Shown in pieces: positions 1-8,660 of a DNA stretch of 26,881 nt. A model generated the notes under the pieces. That model did no database searches. It saw nothing but the letters and a program-made list of their open reading frames with translations, and was not told the DNA's origin. Numbering within the stretch: position 1 is the first letter of the stretch; every line of letters starts with the position of its first letter. The stretch is from Pontiellaceae bacterium (GTDB lineage: Bacteria; Verrucomicrobiota; Kiritimatiellia; Kiritimatiellales; Tichowtungiaceae), in assembly GCA_025457785.1 (NCBI GenBank), contig JALOTS010000004.1:1-26881 (forward strand), in the 5' to 3' direction. The position numbers were made by a program, and so were the translations under genes.

Positions 1-121
1 TCGCGGCTGAAAATAAAAATGACGAATTAGGCGGACTGACCCCAAGCTGTCGCGGCTGAAAATAAAAATGACGAATTAGGCGGACTGACCCCAAGCTCAT
101 TAGGCGGACTGACCCCAAGCT
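1..121. repeat. Tandem 49-bp direct repeat, two full units plus a partial third
   Basis: Positions 1-48 and 50-97 are identical over 48 bases. A third copy of only the last part of the unit (ATTAGGCGGACTGACCCCAAGCT without its first bases) occupies 99-121. The array is cut by the window edge, so it may continue to the left. Units abut almost directly with one base between them, so there are no CRISPR-like spacers. Each unit ends in CTGACCCC, whose reverse complement GGGGTCAG also occurs at 14124-14131 beside the RAYT transposase remnant. A link to REP-type repeats is possible but weak. Confidence 0.9.
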
Positions 122-150
122 CAAGTTTGCGAGTTTTAAGGAGGTATTGA

Positions 151-1356
151 ATGAGTACAGAAAAACGATGGCAGTTCGTCCTGATGGCGTTGATCTGCTG
201 GACGGCGGCGCAAGCGCAAACCAACTGGCGAATTACGTCTGTCAGCACCCGCAACATGGACTTCTATGCGATCTCCAACGGCAGCGGATATGCCGTTGCG
301 GTGACGAACAACGGATCAAACGTTGAGCGGCGCTGCTACAGCGACGGGCACCATTTCCTCTCCATTCTCAGTACAGGCAGCGTGTTTGCCCTCCGCCCGC
401 ACCCCGGCGTGGATCTCAACGGATGGGGCAGTACACTTTATCTCCAGCCGTTCCTGCCCCTGCCCACCAATACCGTGCTGCGAGGGTCCGTCATCACCCA
501 TTGCACAGCCTATTCAAACCGGATCGAAACGGGGGTTACGGGTCTCGTGTCGCGCGGAGAGTCGGATCAATATGGGACGTGGGATCTGGTGCTGACCTGT
601 GCGTATGACCGCCCGAACAAGCGCATGACGGCGACCGGACTCTATACAATCCATCTCGCCGGCCCGCTGAGCGCTGATACCGGCGACCTGAATCTGGTGA
701 AACTCGCCAGCAACTATCTCGACGATGTCCCGCTGGTGGACGGCACAACCAATGACACCGGCGACATGGCGTATGCTCATGTTACGGCAGGAACACTGAA
801 CACCAACTGGAATCCGGTGAAGTTCCCTGGCTACTTCCCGTCCGAACAAACAACCAATCTGCTGGTGGATGTCATCGGTGACTTTAATTGCGTGGATACC
901 CTCCCGCAGGGCCATCGCGCGATTCAGGCGGCATACAAACCGGACATCAAACTGGCGCTGTCGGCGCGGTATCCAACCCCGATGATTTTCGGCGGCATCT
1001 ACGACACGAACTTATCCAAAGCCTTTAATGAGGATAACATCGGCATTACGCCCCTGATCCTGACAAACTCCACCGCTACCGAGTTCCAGTTTGATGTCGC
1101 CATCGAATCCACCTCCCTTCCGGGCGACGGTATAGGAATTCTCGCCGGTCTCTCAGCGGACGGCACAAATGATCTATCGAAAGTCGAAGTGTATTACACC
1201 GATTCTCTGGCGCAGCCGTTCCGCCGCCTTGTCGGGGAACTTGCCGCCGCCGGGGCCCATAGATACACCGGAACGGTCGCCGTGCCGTTTCCGAAAAATC
1301 CGCCTTATCCTGCCGCCGGATTCTTCAAACTGGAGATCTTGACGAACGGAAATTAG
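151..1356 (+). CDS. Exported protein of unknown function
   Basis: This is a 401-residue ORF with a strong ribosome binding site (AAGGAGG about seven bases before the ATG), which supports the start. Residues 1-22 form a typical Sec signal peptide: a basic start, the hydrophobic stretch FVLMALICWTA, then AQA before the likely cleavage site. The mature part is beta-rich and poor in lysine, with many Asn, Thr and Gly residues. I recognise no catalytic motif. The last 50 residues, ending in GFFKLEILTNGN, resemble the short C-terminal module of many secreted PVC-phylum proteins, and a similar one ends the GH16-like protein at 2729-4195. The gene stands alone: repeats lie upstream and an AT-rich stretch downstream. 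Location outside the cytoplasm is well supported; function is not. Confidence 0.8.
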   Translation: MSTEKRWQFVLMALICWTAAQAQTNWRITSVSTRNMDFYAISNGSGYAVAVTNNGSNVERRCYSDGHHFLSILSTGSVFALRPHPGVDLNGWGSTLYLQPFLPLPTNTVLRGSVITHCTAYSNRIETGVTGLVSRGESDQYGTWDLVLTCAYDRPNKRMTATGLYTIHLAGPLSADTGDLNLVKLASNYLDDVPLVDGTTNDTGDMAYAHVTAGTLNTNWNPVKFPGYFPSEQTTNLLVDVIGDFNCVDTLPQGHRAIQAAYKPDIKLALSARYPTPMIFGGIYDTNLSKAFNEDNIGITPLILTNSTATEFQFDVAIESTSLPGDGIGILAGLSADGTNDLSKVEVYYTDSLAQPFRRLVGELAAAGAHRYTGTVAVPFPKNPPYPAAGFFKLEILTNGN

Positions 1357-1404
1357 GAGTCCGGCAAAAACAAGTTAGACTTTGGTTGCGGCTCCGCTGC
1401 CTTG

Positions 1405-1424
1405 GATTCTTCGATAGATGAATC
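1405..1424. repeat. Palindromic repeat, TTCGATA-loop family, copy A
   Basis: The sequence GATTCTTCGATAGATGAATC forms an eight-base stem with one mismatch around a GATA loop. Related copies lie at 2256-2275 and 18909-18928, where the stem pairs as well or better. It sits about 50 bases after the stop codon of the exported protein. The downstream base run is not a typical rho-independent terminator, so a terminator role is not claimed. Confidence 0.7.
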
Positions 1425-2014
1425 TAATGATACAGAATCCTGCCGTTTACCGAGCGTACCCCTAAACCGATAGAGCTCGAGTACTTCCTTTGTAAAATAC
1501 TTACGTTGAGTATTTGTAAAACACAAATCCCAGTCAGAATGTCTTTTTGGTGGCTGATACACCACGGAACAGATAATGCGTCGAAGGTGCTCCGTGACGC
1601 GCAACTGTAAAGATGCAAAAACACCAGGATCAGAAACGTAACAAGGATGGACAGGAGGGATATCCCGTAACCGCCGGGATACTTGACGTGGAGTTCTCTA
1701 CGTATGTTGCCCACAGCGATTGTTTGAACAAAAGAAATTAATCCCGTTAACGCCGCCAGCATAAAAAAATGCATAAAAATCCAGGCACTCCACCGTATTC
1801 CTCCAGAGATTGGACTATCCAGACCCCTGATCCAATATGGATAAAAAAACACATTGACTATTACACACAGCGCCAGGAACCGGCATAGTTTACAAACCCA
1901 ATCCGTAAAAAAATCAGAACCCTCGCCGCTATCCAAAACACGAACGCACCCGTAATAAAGTGCTCCAATCACAATCCATGCGAAAAGAAATAAAATGTAA
2001 TGCTGATCATTCAT
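1424..2014 (-). CDS. Possible multi-pass membrane protein, unknown function
   Basis: The reading frame is open from a GTG at 2119 and an ATG at 2110. I place the start at the internal ATG at 2014 because the first hydrophobic helix begins just after it (MNDQHYILFLFAWIV). None of the three starts has a clear Shine-Dalgarno sequence. The 196-residue product has about four strongly hydrophobic segments: near residues 5-20, 38-56, 72-92 and 112-130. A basic, non-hydrophobic tail follows. No family is recognised. The stretch is visibly richer in A/T than its neighbours, and related palindromic repeats lie at both sides (1405-1424 and 2256-2275). This suggests it was acquired separately. It may equally be a chance ORF; the hydrophobic pattern is the main argument for a real gene. 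Confidence 0.4.
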   Translation of the reverse strand: MNDQHYILFLFAWIVIGALYYGCVRVLDSGEGSDFFTDWVCKLCRFLALCVIVNVFFYPYWIRGLDSPISGGIRWSAWIFMHFFMLAALTGLISFVQTIAVGNIRRELHVKYPGGYGISLLSILVTFLILVFLHLYSCASRSTFDALSVPWCISHQKDILTGICVLQILNVSILQRKYSSSIGLGVRSVNGRILYH

Positions 2015-2255
2015 TGTTCGGATTGTCGGTTGTATTACGTCAGATTGCAAGAGCGATAGCCCGAATTGCTGTTGCGTTGACGGGAATCTAAAGACAACAC
2101 AAAACCACATAAAAAGCACTGGACTGTTTTTTATAGCGTTTTTAAGTAGAGCATGCGTCCTCGCTTGCTTCCCCGCCAGAAGGGAACATCCTGGTTTTTA
2201 AATCAAAATAATTCTGCGCTTCGCTTGCAGGCTGTAAAAAAATGGTAGATTCTTA

Positions 2256-2275
2256 GGTTCTTCGATAGAAGAATC
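2256..2275. repeat. Palindromic repeat, TTCGATA-loop family, copy B
   Basis: GGTTCTTCGATAGAAGAATC pairs over eight bases (one G-T wobble) around a GATA loop. It lies just upstream of the NUDIX gene's ribosome binding site. The preceding word AATGGTAGATTCT resembles the reverse complement of the flank of copy C at 18872-18900, so the unit may be longer than the hairpin. Confidence 0.7.
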
Positions 2276-2296
2276 CATGAATGGAGAACGAAAAAT

Positions 2297-2704
2297 ATGA
2301 ACACAAAACCATACGGGCTGTCGGTGAAGGCAGTAATCTTTGATCAACAAGGGCGGTGTCTGCTGATCCGCCGGTCGGCGCACAACAAGAATTTCGTCGG
2401 CTGCTGGGAATGGCCGGGCGGCAAGGCGGATCCGGGAGAAGATTTCGCCTCAGCCTTACACCGCGAGGTGGCGGAAGAAACCGGGTTGACGGTCGAACTG
2501 ACCGGATTTGCCTGTGCAACTTCATTCGAAATGCCCAAGGTAAATGTCGTTCTGCTGTGCATGGAAGCCCGTCTCATCGGCGGCGACATAAGACTGAGCG
2601 AGGAGCACGATGATTTCATTTGGGTTCCGCCGGCCGATTTATCCCGGTACAAGCACCCTGTTTACATTACCAATATGATGCTGGAGTACGCCGCACGGGT
2701 TTGA
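2297..2704 (+). CDS. NUDIX hydrolase, MutT/8-oxo-dGTP diphosphatase-like
   Basis: This 135-residue single-domain protein has a complete Nudix box at residues 42-64. It shows G42, E48 and the core R56-E57-V58-A59-E60-E61-T62-G63-L64, matching the family pattern GX5EX7REUXEEXGU that binds the catalytic metal. The preceding CWEWPGGK is typical of MutT-type enzymes, which cleave nucleoside diphosphate-X substrates such as oxidised dGTP. The substrate cannot be fixed from sequence. Length is normal for the family. The ATG is preceded by GGAG at suitable spacing. The gene is probably its own unit, because the palindromic repeat at 2256-2275 separates it from anything upstream. The next gene starts 25 bases downstream, so co-transcription with the GH16-like gene is possible. 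Confidence 0.9.
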   Translation: MNTKPYGLSVKAVIFDQQGRCLLIRRSAHNKNFVGCWEWPGGKADPGEDFASALHREVAEETGLTVELTGFACATSFEMPKVNVVLLCMEARLIGGDIRLSEEHDDFIWVPPADLSRYKHPVYITNMMLEYAARV

Positions 2705-2728
2705 ACGCATAATTTAATCGGGGTATTC

Positions 2729-4195
2729 ATGAGGAATAAATTAGTTATACCCAGCGCGCATGGTAACCGGTATTTATCCTTCGCGGGGCGGACACTCCTG
2801 TCTGCCCATCCTCGCAGACAGGGGTGTCTGCGCCACATGGATAGAACATCATACGGAAATGGTATTACTCACCGGCGGAGTCGCATTCCGGGTGCTCTTG
2901 TCACCGTCGCCCTCTGTCTGCTCAGCAGTTGGATCAGTCTGGCCGAGGCGGCGGGATTACCTGCAATTGAATTTGTGCATGTCCCGGCTTATGGTTTGTC
3001 CGATGACCTCACGGGACGGGTGACGAATGTGAATCCGTCGGCCTGCGGGGTTGCGGTTTATATCTATATCGGCGGGTGGTGGACCAAGCCGACATTCGCG
3101 AATCCGCTTTCTCTGATCCAGACCAACGGAACATGGACATGCGACATCACGACCGGCGGGTCGGATATGTATGCCTCGCAGATCGCGGCGTATCTGGTGC
3201 CGGCCAACTATGCGCCGCCGTTGGCTGAAGGATGGCCTCAACTGCCCGCCGAACTGGACTCCAACGCCGTGGCGCAAGTCCGGGTTACGCGGCCCTTCAC
3301 ACGGCAGCTCGGTTTTTCCGGGTACGAGTGGTCGGTGAAAGACTCGCGCAATCAGCGGACGGGGCCGGGCGATAATTATTTCTCGGACAGCATCAGCAAT
3401 GTCTGGGTGGATGCGCAAGGACTGCTGCACCTGAAAATCTGCAAGCGCAGCGGTCTGTGGTCGTGCGCGGAACTGGTTTCTCTGCGCAATTTCGGCTACG
3501 GCACCTACCGTATATTTCTGGAGTCACCGGCCAACGCGCTGGACACAAATGCCGTGCTGGGGCTGTTCACCTGGAATGACGATGCACCGTATGCCCATCG
3601 TGAAATAGATGTTGAGGTCTCACGCTGGGGCAACGCATCGGATTCAAACACCGCGCAATTCGTGGTGCAACCGTGGAATGAATCAGGGCATCTGACGCGT
3701 TATCGCGTGCCTGCAACCTTCTCCAACTCGACGCACAGTTTCACCTGGCATTCCAACCGGATCGATTTCGCCTGCTATCCGGGGCGGTTCATCCTTCCAC
3801 CGGCATCCAATACAGCGGCCGCGCAATGGTCATTCGGCTCCAACGGGGTGCCGCAGACCGGCGGAGAAAACTTTAGAATCAACCTGTGGCTGTGCAATAC
3901 GAACGGCACAACCGACGGACTGGATGAAGAGGTCGTCATCAGCCGGTTCGTTTTTGTTCCGGAAAACCTGCCGAGGCCCGTCCTGACGCAGACGCGAGAA
4001 CCGGACAGCGGCGCGTTCGCCATAGACGCTGCCGCAGAACCGCAACTGACCTATCAAGTGGAAGCCTCGTCGAATCTGACCGCCTGGAGCGTTCTGTCCA
4101 CCCTGACGATGACCAACAGCTCATTGAGTTTCACCGACACGGAACTTCCCCTGCCCCCGCGCCGGTTTTACCGGCTGACAGTGCCCCCGCAATAG
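2729..4195 (+). CDS. Exported GH16-like (concanavalin-fold) protein
   Basis: The ORF is 488 residues. Residues 292-296 read EIDVE, the ExDxE active-site motif of glycoside hydrolase family 16, which cleaves beta-1,3/1,4-glucans and related polysaccharides with retention. Surrounding strands (WVDAQGLLHL, YGTYRIFLE, NFRINLWL) fit that fold. Residues about 76-190 form a separate beta domain. The last 60 residues form a short beta module ending RRFYRL, seen in many secreted PVC proteins. A signal peptide (GALVTVALCLLSSWISLAEA) lies at about 55-74, unusually far from the N-terminus. Residues about 20-36 are encoded by a palindromic repeat (2788-2831). An alternative ATG at 2837, just after that repeat, gives a more normal signal peptide, so the true start is uncertain. 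Substrate is unknown. Confidence 0.75.
   Translation: MRNKLVIPSAHGNRYLSFAGRTLLSAHPRRQGCLRHMDRTSYGNGITHRRSRIPGALVTVALCLLSSWISLAEAAGLPAIEFVHVPAYGLSDDLTGRVTNVNPSACGVAVYIYIGGWWTKPTFANPLSLIQTNGTWTCDITTGGSDMYASQIAAYLVPANYAPPLAEGWPQLPAELDSNAVAQVRVTRPFTRQLGFSGYEWSVKDSRNQRTGPGDNYFSDSISNVWVDAQGLLHLKICKRSGLWSCAELVSLRNFGYGTYRIFLESPANALDTNAVLGLFTWNDDAPYAHREIDVEVSRWGNASDSNTAQFVVQPWNESGHLTRYRVPATFSNSTHSFTWHSNRIDFACYPGRFILPPASNTAAAQWSFGSNGVPQTGGENFRINLWLCNTNGTTDGLDEEVVISRFVFVPENLPRPVLTQTREPDSGAFAIDAAAEPQLTYQVEASSNLTAWSVLSTLTMTNSSLSFTDTELPLPPRRFYRLTVPPQ
2788..2831. repeat. Long palindromic (REPIN-like) repeat inside the GH16-like 5' end
   Basis: Arms 2788-2805 (GCGGACACTCCTGTCTGC) and 2814-2831 (GCAGACAGGGGTGTCTGC) pair over 18 bases, with two positions that would be G-U in RNA, around an eight-base loop. 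A second copy with perfect 20-base arms lies at 26462-26513. Read in the plus frame it gives GRTLLSA.., and the reverse-strand reading of the second copy gives GQTLLSA. The two are clearly related. Confidence 0.9.
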
Positions 4196-4297
4196 ACGGT
4201 GAAAAACGTCGACAGACACTCATACGATGTATAAAAATTTAATGGTCAAAAAGTAACGCATGAATCATTAAGCCGGTATTTCATAAAGGAGATAGTC

Positions 4298-6779
4298 ATG
4301 GATAAGGCAACTGTTTTTGTTACAGGGGATCTGATTATTGACCGAAATGCGGTACGCTTTCCAATCAGGCGAGCGGGCTATAGAACTCCCTGTCCATCAA
4401 CGTTGGAATCCATGGAATTGGGCGGGGCATGGTACACGGCCGATATACTGAACCAACTCATATCGCCCAAAGAAAAATCCGTCTTTTCTCCTAAACGTAT
4501 TAAGTCATCGGCATCCGCCACCGCACTGACTCTTTGGGAGTTATTCGAGAGAAAAAAGGATAAAAAAAAGAAGGACTGGCGCGTATCCGAATTTGTCGGC
4601 TGCCAAAAACATGCAAAAGCATTAGATCCAAAGCTTCTTTGGCCAGTAAATAGAAATGGCGACACTCTGGTGATCGATGACGTGGGTCTTGCATTTTCCT
4701 CAGCTCACGCTTGTTACATCGGCTGCCGCTTTGCGCGAGATGGGTGCCCGTATTTCCCGCTCCCTCTCTTGGGATTCAGCCATCGAAGATCTGCAACGTG
4801 AAATGTCTAGCGGGAGAATCAGCTCCCTTTTAGCCCCGTGTAAACGGGTGATTGTCTTGTTTGGCACCGAAGGGGTTGCCTCCTTTAGCCGCAAACAAAG
4901 AAATCCAGACGAGGAGATATCCACAGATAAGCTTCGTTTCGAGCAATTCATTTATGACCCCATCGCATTGGAAGGCGCTACCTCCGCAGGGATTAACGGA
5001 CGGATATTCGGCGCATTGAGTCTTTTTACGGCAACTGTCACCGCAACAGAAGTCGAGCCTTTGAAATTTCCTCGCGTTTTATGGCTCTGTCGTGCGTTGG
5101 ACGCTTCTCAGAAAATGCTTTTGAATGGCGCTGGATCGCAAGAAGATGGCCCCGGCAGCGTGACGAAAACTATCAAATCCATCGTTGCAGCAATGCACCC
5201 AAAAAAGGACGACAAATCTCCTCCCGAAAACAGGTTCGGCGTCGCGTTTCCGCGAGAACTGCTGGATGTGGAGCCGTCCGATGATGCCTTATGCCAAAAA
5301 GATTCGCTTGTGACGGATCTGACAGGAACCCATCCCTTGCTCATCGGAACCAAGGCGGAAGAAATTGTTCTGCGTGGACCTGAAAAGGCGATGCGACGCG
5401 CACCGTGCGCACAATATGAAAAATACACCACATACGACCGTGACGAAATAGAACGGATCAACAGTCTGCGTAACCTGATAACCAACTATATTGAAGGCAG
5501 GCATCCTCGGCCACTCTCTATTGCGGTTTTCGGTCAGCCGGGTTCCGGAAAATCTTTTGCCATCAAGCAGCTTGCTCAAACCCTCTTTCCCGAGGCGAAC
5601 AACGAGGTTACCTTCAACCTCTCCCAATTCGAATCTCTTCAGGATTTACACAATGCGTTTCATCAAGTACGAGATATGGCCCTCAGTGGTAATGTCCCTT
5701 TGATTTTCTGGGATGAGTTCGATTCTACCGATCTCCGCTGGCTTAAGGATTTCTTAGCACCTATGCAGGACGGAGAATTCAGTGAACATGGACGCAACCA
5801 TCCGGTCGGTCGCGCTATCTTCGTCTTTGCTGGAGGAACCGCTCACAGTTTTGCGGAATTTTCAGCGACGCACGAAAAAAACAAAGATGCCAAGGCTCCC
5901 GACTTTATCAGCCGCCTGCGTGGATATATGGACATTAAAGGCCCCAACAAAACTTCTGCCAACGACCAGCAATATGTCATTCGCCGGGCCTTGTTGTTAC
6001 GTAATTTCTTAATCAAGTATACAGAGAAAAGTGTTATAGGAAACGACGGTGTGGCGGTGATTTCCCCGGGAGTTCTAAAAGGACTGCTCTATGTTAAGGA
6101 ATACGCTCACGGAGCCCGCTCCATGGAATCGGTTATATCCCAAAGTCAATTAATCAATGCGTTTGGCTTAGGTCCATCTGAGCTTCCGCCCAAAGAATTA
6201 CTGGATATTCACCTCTCGCCTGATTTCATGAATCTGGTCAATGCCGGACAGCTGTTATCCGCTCCGCATGGAAGTTTTTCCGATGAGCTTGCGGCACGGA
6301 TTCACGAAATGTGGCGAAAGATCAAGGAATCTGCAGATTGGCGCTATGGAGATGTTAGGGACGATGACACCAAGACCAATCCTTACTTATTGCCTTACGA
6401 ACAGCTTGCTGAAGAGGGACGCGAACGGAATCTTGGTCCGGCTCGCATCGCATTTGCTCGACTGGAGTCTCTCGGATTTCAGGTGGTGCCTCACGACAAC
6501 GTAGATCCCGCTAAACACACCGTTGTGAAAGAGCTAAGTGATATCGAGATGCTCGGACTGGCTCGATTCGAACACCAGCGTTGGATGCGCGAATACCTGA
6601 TGAAAGGTTACGTCTATGGAAAGACATCTGATGATGATTTGTGGCAGCACTACAATATTCGAAAGTTTGAACACCTTCCCGCCCCAATTACAAATCTCGA
6701 CATGACTCAGATTCAGGTTATGCTGGAAATGCTCAACGAACGGGGAATGGTGCTCGTTCGCCAAATTAATCAGCAATGA
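4298..6779 (+). CDS. PfkB-like / AAA+ ATPase / RyR-domain protein, frameshifted
   Basis: Two overlapping ORFs, 4298-4801 and 4677-6779, together encode one protein of about 827 residues, with a +1 frame change between about 4694 and 4735. The start has a good site (AAAGGAG). The N-terminal part looks like a degenerate PfkB/ribokinase fold: VFVTGDLIIDR at the start, VIDDVGLAF at about 125 and VIVLFGTEGV at about 185. An AAA+ ATPase follows, with Walker A GQPGSGKS at about 412-419, Walker B LIFWDEFDS at about 468-476 and a possible arginine finger in FISRLRG. The C-terminal 150 residues match RyR domains (PF02026), with PYLLPYEQLAEE and LARFEHQRWMREYLMKG. Three same-strand genes follow, the first after 120 bases. 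The frame break may be a sequencing indel in the T-run 4694-4697, or a real inactivating mutation. Sugar kinase activity is doubtful. Confidence 0.75.
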
Positions 6780-6899
6780 TTAACACACTGCTGTGAGGGT
6801 GCGTGGCGTGTCAATTGATCCTTTTGTGGTATAGGCCAAACCCATGAGGGATATCGGTAAAAAGAGCGATTAGAAAAATATAATAAGGACGTAGCGAGA

Positions 6900-8636
6900 A
6901 TGAAACATCATGATTCAAATGTAACGCGCTGGATTTCCGCCCGCAGGCGCTGGCTGATCGTCGGTGGAGCGGGCATATTGGCTATGGGATTGGGGGTCTG
7001 GGGGTTTTTGACATACAGTCCGTTCACTGAAAGTCATGGCGGAATTCTTGATGCCGTTTATCGCACCGGTCTGTTGTTCATGTTTCAATTTACCGGCGAT
7101 GATCTTGGCCACATGCCTTGGCCCCTCGAAGTGGCCCGGTTCCTGGCACCGGCCGTTACGTCCTATACCGTAGTCCTGCCTCTGTTGCGCATGATGGGAC
7201 AACGCTGGCAGCTCACGCGATTGACCGGGCATGTCGTGGTATGCGGCCTCGGTTACAAAGGCGTGTATCTGGCAAAAAAACACCTCCGCGACGGAAAGAA
7301 GGTCGTCATTATTGAGGCGGATGAAGACAACGACTGGATTGAAGTCTGCCGTTCCCTCGGTGCCGTCGTTCTGAACGGGGATGCCGCAGACGAAGACATG
7401 CTGAGGCAGGCGCATGTCGCCTCCGCCTGTCAATTGATCGCCGTGTGCGAAAAAGATACGGCGAATATCCAGATTGCGGTGCTGGCCGGTGCGATAACCC
7501 GCCGCGAGCGCCCGCCCGCACTCGAACCCCTGCGCTGTCTGGTTCATATCGTCAGTCTCAAGTGGTGTACCTCGCTGAACAGTCTGGGCGTTCTGGATGG
7601 AACCGGATCCGGTTGTATTTCGGTGTCGTTCAACTTCTTCGAAAACAGCGCCCGCGCACTTCTGACCAAACACCCGCTTGACCGGGAACAGATTAGACCG
7701 GACGATCCGCGCCAGGTGCATCTTGTCCTGATCGGTGCAAATGACATGGCAGAGGCCATTATGATTCAAACGATCCGCTCGGCCCACTTCGCCAACAACC
7801 TGCGCCCGCGAATTACCGTCATCGGCGGGCAGGCCGATCAGGAAAAAAATCTCTTTTACGCCCAGTTCCCGTTTGCGGATAAGGCGGCTGACATCGAGTT
7901 TAGAAACGGCCAGGCGCAGGACCCGGATGTGCGACAGGATCTGGCTGAGTGGGCCTCTGACAGCAACCGCCTGATGACGGTGGCCGTTTGCATACAGGAA
8001 GAGACGAGTGCCGTCGAGACCGCGCTGACACTGCCGACTGAACTCCGGCAGCATAAAATTCCTGTCTTTGTTCGCCTCGCCGTGGAAAGCGGAATTGCCG
8101 GAATGCTGGAATGCATCCAGCAAAAGCTTGAGGTTCGGGCTTTTGGTTCCATTCAGGACGGATGCGACATTCGTGACGGTCTGGATCAACAGGCCAAAGC
8201 CTTTCATGCCGATTATCTTGCCGAGGCGAAACGCGCCGGACGTACGGCAGAAAATGATCCGGCGATGCGCCCGTGGGAAAAACTGGACTCAGGATTCAAG
8301 GATTCAAACCGTCAGCAGGCCGACCATATTCCGGTCAAACTCCGGGCTGTCGGTTGCGTAGCGGTGAAAGAGGAAGAATCTCCTGACGGCAAAACCTTTG
8401 CCTTCACGAACGAAGAAGTCGAACTGCTCGCCCGCATGGAACATGCCCGCTGGTGCGCTGAACGGTTTCTGGCAGGCTGGACGCTCGGGCCTTCCGACAA
8501 ACCCCGTCAAATCAGCCCCTGCCTCGTGCCCTACGACCAGCTCGAAGACAAGATCAAGGAGTATGATCGGGTAGGGGTTCGGAACATCCCGAAAATTCTC
8601 CGGAAACATGTTGGAATGGAAGTGAAACGACTGTAA
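6900..8636 (+). CDS. Membrane protein with two TrkA-like NAD-binding regions and a RyR domain
   Basis: The protein has 578 residues. Hydrophobic segments lie at about 18-38 and 75-98, with a shorter hydrophobic stretch at 52-66 that could be a pore loop. The arrangement is like a two-helix ion channel, but the potassium filter GYG is absent. Residues 110-140 are a Rossmann start with GLGYKG at 116-121, as in TrkA-N/RCK domains. A second such start, VHLVLIGANDMAEA, lies at 273-286. The C-terminus (about 458-578) is a RyR domain with LARMEHARWCAERFLAGW, CLVPYDQLED and KEYDRVGVRNIPKIL. Two RCK-like regions behind a short membrane part recall ligand-gated channels. I infer a membrane effector or transporter gated by nucleotide or NAD-type ligands. 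The next gene begins 24 bases downstream. Confidence 0.8.
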   Translation: MKHHDSNVTRWISARRRWLIVGGAGILAMGLGVWGFLTYSPFTESHGGILDAVYRTGLLFMFQFTGDDLGHMPWPLEVARFLAPAVTSYTVVLPLLRMMGQRWQLTRLTGHVVVCGLGYKGVYLAKKHLRDGKKVVIIEADEDNDWIEVCRSLGAVVLNGDAADEDMLRQAHVASACQLIAVCEKDTANIQIAVLAGAITRRERPPALEPLRCLVHIVSLKWCTSLNSLGVLDGTGSGCISVSFNFFENSARALLTKHPLDREQIRPDDPRQVHLVLIGANDMAEAIMIQTIRSAHFANNLRPRITVIGGQADQEKNLFYAQFPFADKAADIEFRNGQAQDPDVRQDLAEWASDSNRLMTVAVCIQEETSAVETALTLPTELRQHKIPVFVRLAVESGIAGMLECIQQKLEVRAFGSIQDGCDIRDGLDQQAKAFHADYLAEAKRAGRTAENDPAMRPWEKLDSGFKDSNRQQADHIPVKLRAVGCVAVKEEESPDGKTFAFTNEEVELLARMEHARWCAERFLAGWTLGPSDKPRQISPCLVPYDQLEDKIKEYDRVGVRNIPKILRKHVGMEVKRL

Positions 8637-8660
8637 CCATAACAACTGACAAAGAATGAT

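Noticed and set aside
1..121. CRISPR array
   Set aside because: Units abut with a single base between them; there are no spacers.
1353..1604. 83-codon minus-strand ORF
   Set aside because: Much of it comes from the palindromic repeat and overlaps a better candidate; no ribosome site or motif.
4205..4240. Possible promoter before the PfkB-AAA-RyR gene (TATAAA at about 4230)
   Set aside because: The A/T-rich box lacks a good partner at proper spacing; too weak to list.
4694..4735. Programmed ribosomal frameshift in the PfkB-AAA-RyR gene
   Set aside because: No known slippery heptamer, stop-codon stimulator or downstream Shine-Dalgarno-like signal is visible; an indel is simpler.
6860..6899. 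TATAAT at about 6879 as a promoter -10 box for the RyR-TrkA gene
   Set aside because: No convincing -35 box at 16-18 bases, and it would leave almost no leader before the start codon.
6915..8207. Long minus-strand ORF (430 codons)
   Set aside because: Antisense to the RyR-TrkA gene, whose domains and ribosome site are clear.
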